Source of the DNA: Candidatus Microgenomates bacterium
GTDB lineage: Bacteria; Patescibacteriota; Microgenomatia; UBA1406; HO2-37-13b
Assembly (NCBI GenBank): GCA_025449735.1
Contig: JANWIV010000003.1
Coordinates: forward strand, 1-64,000
Length of the DNA stretch: 64,000 nt
Direction: 5' to 3'
Shown here in pieces: positions 8,435 to 14,745 of the stretch (the stretch's first letter is position 1; every line of letters starts with the position of its first letter). The notes under the pieces are model-generated. The model was not told the origin of the DNA. It did no database searches and worked only from the letters and a program-made list of their open reading frames with translations. Made by a program: the position numbers and the translations under genes.

Positions 8435-9562
8435 TTAACTTTTATTAACGTTATCATTGATGAATTGCTTTATCTCTTTTTTAAACACTTCTTCTGAATA
8501 TTTTTCGGCTTCATCACGAGCGTTTTTTCTCATTTGTTGATATTTCACCTCATTTAATACGTTTAAACGTTTAATTGTTTTGAGTAACGATTCCGATGTC
8601 AACTCGTCAAACAAATAACCGTTGATCCCATCTTTGACAGTTTCGACAAGTCCACCACTTTTGTAGGCAATGACTGGCACGCCATATCCCATTGCTTCTA
8701 TCGGAGCAATGCCAAATTCTTCATCGCGACTAGCAAAAAGAAACGCTTTTGCGCCGGCGTACAATTGAGCAAATTCACTGTCACTAATCTTACCTAAAAA
8801 CTCTACTGTGCTCCCCGCAATTGACTCGAGATATTGCCTATCTCTTCCTTCACCGACGATTTTCAAATTAAATTTGGCTTTATTTGCCGCTCCAATTAAT
8901 ATCTCGACGTGTTTAGCCTTTTGCAAACGAGAAACAGTAACATAAAAATTTCGAATTTCGAATTTCGAATTTCGAATTTCCTCTTCCTTTGGAAGAGTTA
9001 CCGGTGGATATATAACTGTTGAATCACGGCGATAAAATTTCTGTATACGTCGACGCGTTTCTTCGGAATTTGCAATCAAATAATCTGGACGTTGACTAGA
9101 TTCAAAGTCCCAAATTCTTAAAAAGTGATTGACAATATTGGCATAGATTTTGATTGGCCAATATCGTTGCCATTCCATAGCGGTCTCATAACCATAGAGG
9201 TATCGAGGAGGATGATGAATATAAGAAATATGGACGGTTGGTGACTTTGAGAAAATGCCCTTGCACATATACCAACCCGATGAAGAAATGACGACGTCAA
9301 ACTTACCAAAATCAAATGATTCCCAGATCATTGGCGCCAAAAATCGCAGTGGCGAATATAATTTTTTTATAAATGGAATTTTTGAAACAAAAGACTGATG
9401 AATTTCCCAATTTTTAGCTTCAGGATAATGTTTTAATAACCTGTCTCGTGTAGCAAATGCGGTATAGATTGGAGCTTGAGGATATATTTTTTTTAAAGAA
9501 TAAAGCACCCTCTCTGCCCCGCCAAATTCGTGCAATTGATCATGAACCAATGCTATTTTCAT
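8435..9562 (-). CDS. Family 4 glycosyltransferase
   Basis: The 375-residue protein has the GT-B layout: an N-terminal acceptor domain opening MKIALVHDQLHEFGGAERV and a C-terminal donor domain with RDEEFGIAPIEAMGYGVPVI, the E-x7-E motif that binds the nucleotide sugar. It is a cytoplasmic enzyme that adds a hexose to a lipid or polysaccharide precursor. Midway, a run of TTTCGAA heptamers (about 8945-8981) is translated in frame as EIRNSKFEIRN between the two domains. ATTATA on the plus strand (TATAAT in reading sense, 9570-9575) lies 7 bases from the start. Confidence 0.9.
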   Translation of the reverse strand: MKIALVHDQLHEFGGAERVLYSLKKIYPQAPIYTAFATRDRLLKHYPEAKNWEIHQSFVSKIPFIKKLYSPLRFLAPMIWESFDFGKFDVVISSSGWYMCKGIFSKSPTVHISYIHHPPRYLYGYETAMEWQRYWPIKIYANIVNHFLRIWDFESSQRPDYLIANSEETRRRIQKFYRRDSTVIYPPVTLPKEEEIRNSKFEIRNFYVTVSRLQKAKHVEILIGAANKAKFNLKIVGEGRDRQYLESIAGSTVEFLGKISDSEFAQLYAGAKAFLFASRDEEFGIAPIEAMGYGVPVIAYKSGGLVETVKDGINGYLFDELTSESLLKTIKRLNVLNEVKYQQMRKNARDEAEKYSEEVFKKEIKQFINDNVNKS

Positions 9563-9618
9563 CTATTGTATTATACTTTAAATAACTATTTTGCTAACTT
9601 TTGCAATTTTTGTGACTT

Positions 9619-9730
9619 GTGGAGGCAGCGATGAATCCGTTAATGTGATAAAGGGAGGGTGAAGACGAATGTCTTGGGATCCCCCCTGGATATCACTGTA
9701 TTACGGATTCACGACCCGGAACTCAGGCAC
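9619..9730. ncRNA. Candidate structured RNA, long imperfect hairpin
   Basis: A stretch of 112 bases between two divergent genes folds on paper into one long hairpin. GAATCCGT (9633-9640) pairs with ACGGATTC (9703-9710), GTGATA (9645-9650) with TATCAC (9691-9696), G-rich 9653-9659 with C-rich 9681-9687, and the tip is AAGAC-GAAT-GTCTT. The ends GTG (9619) and CAC (9728) can also pair across a large internal loop. The strand is undecided: it could be an independent RNA, the leader of uppP, or the leader of the GT4 gene. The overall shape recalls 6S RNA, but no conserved 6S bases were recognised. Confidence 0.5.
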
Positions 9731-9762
9731 TAAAAATTGTAAAAGTAGATATATATTAATAT

Positions 9763-10545
9763 ATGAATATAATTCAATCACTAATCCTTGGCCTAGTTGA
9801 GGGTATCACTGAATTTCTTCCTATCTCCTCAACCGCCCACTTAATTCTCACTAGTCAATTATTAAAGATCGAACACTCCGAATTTCTGAAACTTTTTGAG
9901 GTAGTTATTCAATCTGGCGCTATCCTCGCAGTCGCTTTTTTATATTTTCGCTACATCTTAAACCATAAATCTTTAATTATAAATCTCATAATCTCTTTCA
10001 TCCCGACTGCAATAATTGGATTTTTATTTCATGACACGATTAAAAATATCTTTTTTGAATCAAACTTGCTAATTGCCAGCAGTCTTTTGATCGGTGGAAT
10101 TCTTTTCTTAATTCTTGAATATTTTATAAAAAAGGGGAGTCTTAAGCTGACACTCGAGCTTTCCAAAATGACCTACTCAAAAGCATTATTGATTGGGACG
10201 ATCCAAGCTTTGGCAATTGTCCCTGGAGTCTCTCGAGCTGGAGCGGTGATAGTCATCATGATTCTTCTAAAATACAAAAGAACTGATTCAGCACTTTATT
10301 CATTTTTGCTAGCGGCGCCAACCATTTTTGCCGCATCTATATTCGATTTGGCGAGTACAGATTTGGCTATTTTTTCCAGTGGTCAAAGTTTAATTTTACT
10401 TTCGATCGGTTTTATTACCGCTTTTATAAGTGCGCTTTTGGTAATGCGCTGGTTTATCGAATATCTGCAAAAAAATAATTTAGCTTTGTTTGGAATCTAT
10501 CGTATAATAATCTCGCTTGCAATTCTTCTTGCACCCGTAGTCTAA
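9763..10545 (+). CDS. uppP: Undecaprenyl-diphosphatase (UppP/BacA)
   Basis: The 260-residue membrane protein carries both family motifs: EGITEFLPISSTAHLIL near the N-terminus and VPGVSRAGAV in the middle, which together form the active site. It dephosphorylates undecaprenyl diphosphate so the lipid carrier for peptidoglycan and surface glycans is reused; this fits the nearby glycosyltransferases. Seven to eight helices are visible. The last five codons, including the TAA, lie inside the tRNA-Arg gene that starts at 10531. Confidence 0.95.
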   Translation: MNIIQSLILGLVEGITEFLPISSTAHLILTSQLLKIEHSEFLKLFEVVIQSGAILAVAFLYFRYILNHKSLIINLIISFIPTAIIGFLFHDTIKNIFFESNLLIASSLLIGGILFLILEYFIKKGSLKLTLELSKMTYSKALLIGTIQALAIVPGVSRAGAVIVIMILLKYKRTDSALYSFLLAAPTIFAASIFDLASTDLAIFSSGQSLILLSIGFITAFISALLVMRWFIEYLQKNNLALFGIYRIIISLAILLAPVV

Positions 10546-10602
10546 TGGATAGAACATGGGCTTCCGGAGCCTAAGATGTGGGTTCAATTCCCGCCGGGTG
10601 CA
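10531..10602 (+). tRNA. tRNA-Arg(CCG)
   Basis: The acceptor arm GCACCCG pairs with CGGGTGC, the T-arm holds GGTTCAATTCC and the anticodon loop TTCCGGA gives CCG. CCA is not encoded. Its first 15 bases are also the end of the uppP coding region. A TATAAT at 10503-10508 lies inside uppP, 22 bases upstream. Confidence 0.93.
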
Positions 10603-10634
10603 CTCATTTTCGTTGTATAATATAAGCTAGTGAT

Positions 10635-10711
10635 GTGCGCCTGTAACTCAGCGGTTAGAGTGCCAATCTTATAAGTTGGAGGTCCTTGGTTCGAATCCAA
10701 GCAGGCGCACA
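10635..10711 (+). tRNA. tRNA-Ile(TAT)
   Basis: The acceptor arm GTGCGCC pairs with GGCGCAC, the T-arm is GGTTCGAATCC, and the anticodon stem CCAAT/GTTGG encloses loop CTTATAA with anticodon TAT, which reads AUA. CCA is not encoded. TATAAT at 10616-10621 is 13 bases upstream. Confidence 0.9.
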
Positions 10712-10725
10712 TGTGTGGTAAGTTA

Positions 10726-10798
10726 GGCAAGGTAGCCAAGGTGGTCACGGCGCGTGTCTGAAAAACATGAGATCTCGGTTCGACTCCGGGCCTTGCCA
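10726..10798 (+). tRNA. tRNA-Phe(GAA)
   Basis: The acceptor arm GGCAAGG pairs with CCTTGCC, the T-arm is GGTTCGACTCC and the loop CTGAAAA gives anticodon GAA. No promoter is visible in the 14-base gap after tRNA-Ile, so the two are probably cut from one transcript. Confidence 0.93.
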
Positions 10799-10828
10799 CA
10801 GTTTTTGTTTTGATATAATTAAGCACTT

Positions 10829-10900
10829 GCGGCGGTAGTTCAGTGGTAGAATGCTTCCTTGCCAAGGAAGAGGTCGCCGGTTCAAATCCGGTCCGCCGCT
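10829..10900 (+). tRNA. tRNA-Gly(GCC)
   Basis: The acceptor arm GCGGCGG pairs with CCGCCGC, the T-arm is GGTTCAAATCC and the loop TTGCCAA gives GCC. TATAAT at 10814-10819 lies 9 bases upstream. The start codon of the Nudix gene begins one base after the discriminator base. Confidence 0.95.
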
Positions 10901-10901
10901 C

Positions 10902-11384
10902 ATGATAACTTGCAAATTTGAAAATGGTCGTAATGTTAGTTTGCGTCATGTTGTCATTGACAACTTAATCCTTAATGATAATAAAATTCTTCTCGTCAAG
11001 CGAGCTGCTCATCTTTTAAACGGGGGTAAATGGGGAATCATTGGGGGCTTTGTAGAGAGAGACGAAAATATTGAAGGTGCCACTCGACGCGAAATCCTTG
11101 AAGAAACCGGTTACGAAATAGAAAGCCTTCAACTTATTGCCATAGTTGATAATCCTGATCGCCCCAACGAAGACAGACAAAATATTTCTTTTGTTCACGC
11201 AGTAAGAGTTACCAACAAAGTTGGCCAACCAGACAATGAATCAACCGAGATCAAATGGTTTGATTTGAATGAACTTCCTACAAAAGAAGATTTTGCTTTT
11301 GATCATTATCAAATGATTCACCTCTATCTTGATCATTTAAAAACTCCTAAATCCTTGCCGGTAATTATTTCTGATTGGAAATAA
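10902..11384 (+). CDS. Nudix hydrolase
   Basis: The protein of 160 residues has a full Nudix box, running from GGFVERDENIEGATRREI to LEETGY, which binds the metal ions that cleave a nucleoside diphosphate linked to another group. The substrate could be an oxidised nucleotide or a nucleotide sugar. The frame stays open into the tRNA-Gly gene, but the ATG at 10902 directly after the tRNA is the sensible start. It is probably expressed by read-through from the tRNA promoter, and tRNA 3' processing would leave a leaderless message. Confidence 0.88.
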   Translation: MITCKFENGRNVSLRHVVIDNLILNDNKILLVKRAAHLLNGGKWGIIGGFVERDENIEGATRREILEETGYEIESLQLIAIVDNPDRPNEDRQNISFVHAVRVTNKVGQPDNESTEIKWFDLNELPTKEDFAFDHYQMIHLYLDHLKTPKSLPVIISDWK

Positions 11385-11420
11385 ATTTTTGATATAAATA
11401 GGGGACTGACAATAGCTTCA

Positions 11421-11447
11421 TAGATTCCAGATCAAGTCCGGAATGAC
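11421..11447. repeat. Half-copy of the GTCATTC...GAATGAC palindrome
   Basis: TAGATTCCAGATCAAGTCCG followed by GAATGAC matches the right half of the 4979-5042 element, without the left half. It lies between the Nudix gene and the SOS-type promoter; apart from this the spacer 11385-11515 shows nothing recognisable. Confidence 0.65.
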
Positions 11448-11515
11448 AAACTCCTTTTTTTAACGAGCCTCATTACATTAAACGACGTCTTTAAAATAGG
11501 GGAGCGGGATGCCTC

Positions 11516-11544
11516 TTGACTAGTGAACGATTGTTCACTAAACT
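11516..11544 (+). promoter_or_regulatory. Promoter with embedded LexA-type SOS box
   Basis: TTGACT (11516-11521) and TAAACT (11539-11544) are spaced by exactly 17 bases. The spacer holds the inverted repeat AGTGAACGATTGTTCACT (11522-11539), whose core GAAC-N4-GTTC (11525-11536) matches the Gram-positive type LexA box. A repressor bound here would block polymerase. The genes downstream, including DNA polymerase IV, fit SOS control. No lexA gene is present in the window. Confidence 0.8.
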
Positions 11545-11554
11545 AATGCTTATC

Positions 11555-11815
11555 ATGTATGAATCTATTAATGAAAAAGTCAGTGTTATTTTGTCATACA
11601 ATCGTGAAGCCGGCACTATCCTCCCTTTAAAAATGCGCTGGCAAGGTCGAGTCTACTCAATAAGCAAACTTTCTTATCATCATAAAATAAGAGATGGCCG
11701 CACTATTTTGCATATTTTCCATGTGACCAACGGTGCGCTTGATTTTCGACTCAAACTTAATACTGATACTCTTCATTGGACATTAGAAGAAATTAGCGAT
11801 GGAACTCCAGATTAA
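11555..11815 (+). CDS. Small DinB-associated protein, DUF6504-like
   Basis: The protein of about 86 residues contains MRWQGRVYSISKL followed by a charged segment ending TLHWTLEEI. This resembles the short DUF6504 proteins found beside translesion polymerase genes in actinobacteria; the comparison is from memory of the family pattern. Frames open from TTG 11516, but those codons are the promoter, so ATG 11555 just past the expected transcription start is preferred. Its last 17 bases overlap the polymerase gene, pointing to translational coupling and shared SOS control. Function unknown, perhaps an accessory factor of the polymerase. Confidence 0.7.
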   Translation: MYESINEKVSVILSYNREAGTILPLKMRWQGRVYSISKLSYHHKIRDGRTILHIFHVTNGALDFRLKLNTDTLHWTLEEISDGTPD

Positions 11816-13049
11816 TAAAAATAAGCCGTATTTGATGCATATCGATCTTAATTCTTGCTTTGCCACTGTTGAGCAGCAAGTCAACTCTCATTTAAGAGGT
11901 CGGCCGATTGCCATTGCTGCCTATACCAGCCCCAACGGCTGTGTCGTCTCACCATCTATTGAAGCTAAGCGCTATGGTGTCCGGGTTGGTATGACCGTAC
12001 GAGAAGCTAAGCTCTTATGTAAAGAAATAATTATTCGTGATCCTGATCCGATGCTTGTCCGCGACGTCCATATCAAATATCGCAATATATTCAAAGACTA
12101 TTCACCTATTGTCGTCCCTAAATCAATTGACGAAGCCATTATTGATTTTGAACCCGTTAAGCATGCTTTAAATAGATCGCTTGAAGATATCGGTCATGAA
12201 ATTAAAAAAAGATTGCGTGAAGAAATCGGGGAATGGATCTCTTGCAATGTTGGTATTGCCACTAATCGATTTTTGGCAAAAGTTGCCGCTAATCTTCATA
12301 AGCCCGACGGACTTGATATTATCACTCATGAAAATTTGCTATCTGTCTATCAGTCTTTAAAACTGACTGATCTGCCCGGCATCAATACCCGCTATGAAGC
12401 CCGACTTAATACCGAGAGTATATTCACCCCAATAGATTTTTTTGCCTCTCCACTTCTAAAACTTGAAAAGCGAGTCTTCCAAAGTATTGTTGGCTATCAT
12501 TGGTATATGCGACTTCGTGGCTGGGAAATTGATGCAATTGATTTTGGCCGTAAAAGCTTTGGTCAGGATTATGCTTTAGGTAAATTTACCAATAGTCCTC
12601 TTGAGCTATCTCGCCTTATTATGAAATTATGCATGAAAATGGGGCGAAGACTTCGCAAAGCTGGATTTACTGCTGGCGGCATTCATGTTGCTTGTATCTA
12701 CGCCGATGGTACTTATTGGCATCGAGCTCGTAAATTTCAGCAACCAATGTATTCTACTCTCGACCTTTATCGCAAGGCTCAACTGGTATTTAATCAAAGA
12801 GAAGAAAAGACAAAAATGATAACCAAACTTTCTGTCAGTTGTTATTCTCTTGAGTCTGCTATTAGTTCGCAGCTGACTCTTTTTGAGTCAGTTGACAAGG
12901 AAAGAAAGGTGTCGGATGCTACGGATAAAATCAATGATCGTTATGGGGAAGGAGTAATCATGCCAGCTTTAATGCTGGGAATGGATAATTTAATCATTGA
13001 CCGAATTGCTTTTGGGGGTGTATCGGAACTAGAGAATCTTTATGATTGA
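11799..13049 (+). CDS. dinB: Y-family DNA polymerase IV
   Basis: The 416-residue protein has the Y-family palm and fingers: HIDLNSCFATVE with metal ligand Asp16 and the steric-gate Phe21, SIDEAIIDF with the second catalytic acidic pair, and GIATNRFLAKVAANLHKPDG. A little-finger-like domain follows. It copies past damaged template bases with low fidelity. It is the second gene behind a LexA-type box and overlaps the small upstream gene. Its 3' end overlaps the convergent SRAP gene by 10 bases. A proper internal Met sits at residue 13 if the annotated start is wrong. Confidence 0.92.
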   Translation: MELQINKNKPYLMHIDLNSCFATVEQQVNSHLRGRPIAIAAYTSPNGCVVSPSIEAKRYGVRVGMTVREAKLLCKEIIIRDPDPMLVRDVHIKYRNIFKDYSPIVVPKSIDEAIIDFEPVKHALNRSLEDIGHEIKKRLREEIGEWISCNVGIATNRFLAKVAANLHKPDGLDIITHENLLSVYQSLKLTDLPGINTRYEARLNTESIFTPIDFFASPLLKLEKRVFQSIVGYHWYMRLRGWEIDAIDFGRKSFGQDYALGKFTNSPLELSRLIMKLCMKMGRRLRKAGFTAGGIHVACIYADGTYWHRARKFQQPMYSTLDLYRKAQLVFNQREEKTKMITKLSVSCYSLESAISSQLTLFESVDKERKVSDATDKINDRYGEGVIMPALMLGMDNLIIDRIAFGGVSELENLYD

Positions 13050-13711
13050 GGATAGTCAACTGGGGTCAATAATTTATCAGAATTATTGACAGGATTGTTG
13101 ACTTGCAAAGAAATTGAGTATGCTTCCAGTTCAGTCGGATCAAATGGTTTAAGCAAAGATAATAATTTGTTTGCGTCACTATTAGTGTCTAACCATTTGG
13201 ACTCACCTTTTTCAGACAGAATTACCGGCATACGATCATGAATTGGCTTGACAAGCGAATTAGGACTACAAGTGATGATGGCATAAGTATTAACCTCTTC
13301 ATTTTTAGAATTTAGCCATCGCTCATAAATACCGGCAAAAGAAAAAGTTTTATTATCAGCTCGATGGATAAAATAAGGAATTTTACCAACTTTAGTTTTT
13401 TTCCATTCATAAAAACCGTTCGAAGGAATCAGACATCGATTTGATTTGAAGGCATGACGAAAAGATGGTTTCTCAGCAATTGTTTCTGCTCTCGCATTGA
13501 TTAATTTTTGACCAATTGAGGGGTCTTTTGCCCATGATGGTATCAGTCCCCAACGCATTTTGACGACGTAATTAGGATTTTTTTTGATAATCACCGGCAT
13601 TGATGCGGCGGGGGTAATATTGTAGTCACTTTCAAGTTTTTCGAGCTTATTTATTAGGTGAAATCTTTTATAGAAATCATCAGCTGGTTTAAAAATGTAT
13701 CGACCACACAT
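13040..13711 (-). CDS. SRAP family protein (YedK/HMCES-like) DNA-protein crosslink factor
   Basis: The protein of 223 residues starts MCGRY, so Cys2 becomes the catalytic N-terminus that bonds to abasic sites in single-stranded DNA. Family motifs NARAET, RCLIPSNGFYEW and the histidine in PIHDRMPVIL are present. The frame opens six codons earlier, but a TATAAT box (reverse strand, 13718-13723) ends 6 bases before ATG 13711, supporting this start and a leaderless message. SRAP genes often accompany SOS genes, and this one converges on dinB. Confidence 0.93.
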   Translation of the reverse strand: MCGRYIFKPADDFYKRFHLINKLEKLESDYNITPAASMPVIIKKNPNYVVKMRWGLIPSWAKDPSIGQKLINARAETIAEKPSFRHAFKSNRCLIPSNGFYEWKKTKVGKIPYFIHRADNKTFSFAGIYERWLNSKNEEVNTYAIITCSPNSLVKPIHDRMPVILSEKGESKWLDTNSDANKLLSLLKPFDPTELEAYSISLQVNNPVNNSDKLLTPVDYPQS

Positions 13712-13751
13712 ACTGATATTATACTGCAAATAGTACCTCCCTCATTTGAAC

Positions 13752-13780
13752 TTGACAAGCTCAAAATGGCTAAGTATAAT
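13752..13780 (+). promoter_or_regulatory. Consensus sigma-70 promoter
   Basis: TTGACA (13752-13757) and TATAAT (13775-13780) are both perfect consensus with an optimal 17-base spacer, the only such pair noticed in the window. Transcription should begin near 13787. The leader contains a small hairpin GAGGC-CGTA-GCCTC (13791-13804). Confidence 0.9.
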
Positions 13781-13843
13781 GAGCTCACTTGAGGCCGTAG
13801 CCTCTATTTAGAGATTAACAAAGATCGGAGGTGAATAAAGTCT

Positions 13844-14041
13844 ATGCAATTTTATGACGTAAAAACTCGACAATTCGTCGAGGTTTCAGACTCTGATTTG
13901 AAAAAGACAAAATACACTCGAACCACCAAAAGCGGTAGCACACAAACACGCTACGCAGTTCGAGCTAATTACCAAGGACGCAACCTTACCAAGTTCGTTA
14001 GTGAAGCAACTTGGCAGTCAATGGATGCTCCTATGGAGTAA
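13844..14041 (+). CDS. 65-residue basic protein, strongly expressed, unknown function
   Basis: I do not recognise the family. The sequence MQFYDVKTRQFVEVSDSDLK opens a protein rich in Lys, Arg and Thr with no membrane segment. A perfect promoter, the ribosome site GGAGGTG 10 bases before the ATG, and a strong terminator right after the stop mark it as a monocistronic, highly expressed gene; Shine-Dalgarno sites this good are rare here. Size, charge and likely abundance suggest a nucleic-acid-binding or ribosome-associated role, but that is inference. Confidence 0.8.
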   Translation: MQFYDVKTRQFVEVSDSDLKKTKYTRTTKSGSTQTRYAVRANYQGRNLTKFVSEATWQSMDAPME

Positions 14042-14050
14042 GTACTTCTT

Positions 14051-14095
14051 AAAAAAGGAGAGTCGTATATATTATTGTATACCCTCTCCTTTTTT
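14051..14095 (+). terminator. Strong intrinsic terminator
   Basis: AAAAAAGGAGAG (14051-14062) pairs with CTCTCCTTTTTT (14084-14095), ending in the T-run. It lies ten bases after the stop of the 65-residue protein gene. The symmetric A- and T-runs could make it work from both sides. Confidence 0.9.
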
Positions 14096-14185
14096 GATGG
14101 GGGGAAATAACTTTTAGTCAGTGCGTAGAAGGCGAGATTTCTATGTTAATCTGAACATTTTAGAATGTAAACATAATACATATTC

Positions 14186-14259
14186 GGACTTCGTCTCGCC
14201 GAAGCCGAGCTGAAACCCGCTTTCATCCCGCTTTAGACGGGACTTCAGCGAGGCGAAGG
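14186..14259. repeat. GC-rich palindromic element beside tRNA-Ser
   Basis: GACTTCGTCTCGCC at the left pairs with GGCGAAG and GCGAGGC segments at the right, with an inner hairpin CCCGCTTTAGACGGG. It directly follows the 3' end of tRNA-Ser on the reverse strand, where it may aid termination. The bases 14096-14185 before it show nothing recognisable. Confidence 0.6.
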
Positions 14260-14344
14260 CGGAGAGGGCGAGATTCGAACTCGCGGTCCCTTGCGGGACA
14301 AAGGTTTTCAAGACCTTCGCACTAGGCCACTATGCGACCTCTCC
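14260..14344 (-). tRNA. tRNA-Ser(TGA)
   Basis: The 85-base gene has acceptor arm GGAGAGG/CCTCTCC, a long variable arm typical of serine tRNAs, T-arm GTTCGAATC and anticodon loop CTTGAAA giving TGA. CCA is not encoded. Two further copies of its 5' end sequence lie upstream in a conserved leader. Confidence 0.95.
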
Positions 14345-14553
14345 TTTAATGCTAACTCTTATCTATTAACTATCACTAGTTTCAATTTCACTTCGTGTGG
14401 CCACCCCCGCATGGTTTCACCTGCGGGATTAATTCGATTCATCGCTAAAGTTTCGGTTATCCTCAACTTTGAGCGGATCTCATTTAATATGCGACCTCTC
14501 CTATTTTAAGTAAATTATGCTAGGTCGTCCTCTTGTAGGGCGACCTCTCCTAT
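14345..14553 (-). other. Leader region upstream of tRNA-Ser(TGA) with repeated tRNA 5' ends
   Basis: In the transcribed sense this holds two copies of TAGGAGAGGTCGC (plus-strand 14540-14552 and 14491-14503), the second of which is followed by a hairpin closed by AACTTT/AAAGTT arms (14452-14474) and by GAATTAATCCCGC with a CCCG/CGGG hairpin. The same order occurs upstream of tRNA-Ser(CGA) at 28404-28509. No ordinary gene was found here. It may be a processed 5' extension or a tRNA-derived repeat. Confidence 0.5.
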
Positions 14554-14620
14554 ATTTATATTTTACCTCACTAGTACCATTTTTCCAAACTAGTTTGATC
14601 ATAATTACTTATTTACAGAT

Positions 14621-14679
14621 TACCGTAGGTTCCGTACTCAAATAACCCCGGGGGTTACTTTGAGCTTGCACCCACGGTA
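14621..14679. repeat. Long hairpin repeat, copy A
   Basis: TACCGTAGGT pairs with ACCCACGGTA at the ends, and an inner arm CTCAAATAACCCC pairs with GGGGGTTACTTTGAG. A close relative lies at 28195-28251, also beside a serine tRNA gene. It sits between divergent genes here, so simple termination is not an obvious role. The flanking bases 14554-14620 and 14680-14745 hold nothing else seen, apart from the likely YkuK promoter box TAAAAT. Confidence 0.75.
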
Positions 14680-14745
14680 TTTTAGATATATTTTTTTTCA
14701 CCAATCACATATTTTATATTGTGATAAAATACTTAGATCATCAAT

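Noticed and set aside
9619-9730. Identification as SRP RNA or 6S RNA
   Set aside because: GGAGGCAGC and CUCAGG at the ends recall SRP domain IV, but they sit at the open ends of the hairpin and not at its tip, and no conserved 6S bases were recognised. Left unnamed.
9676-9800. Possible 43-codon peptide starting ATGTCTTGGGAT in the hairpin region
   Set aside because: The bases are explained by pairing, the frame runs into uppP, and the composition is not protein-like.
10584-10949. Reverse-strand open frame of 121 codons across the tRNA cluster
   Set aside because: It lies across four well-folded tRNA genes and its peptide (with RRTGFEPATSS-like parts) is the usual translation of tRNA sequence; not a gene.
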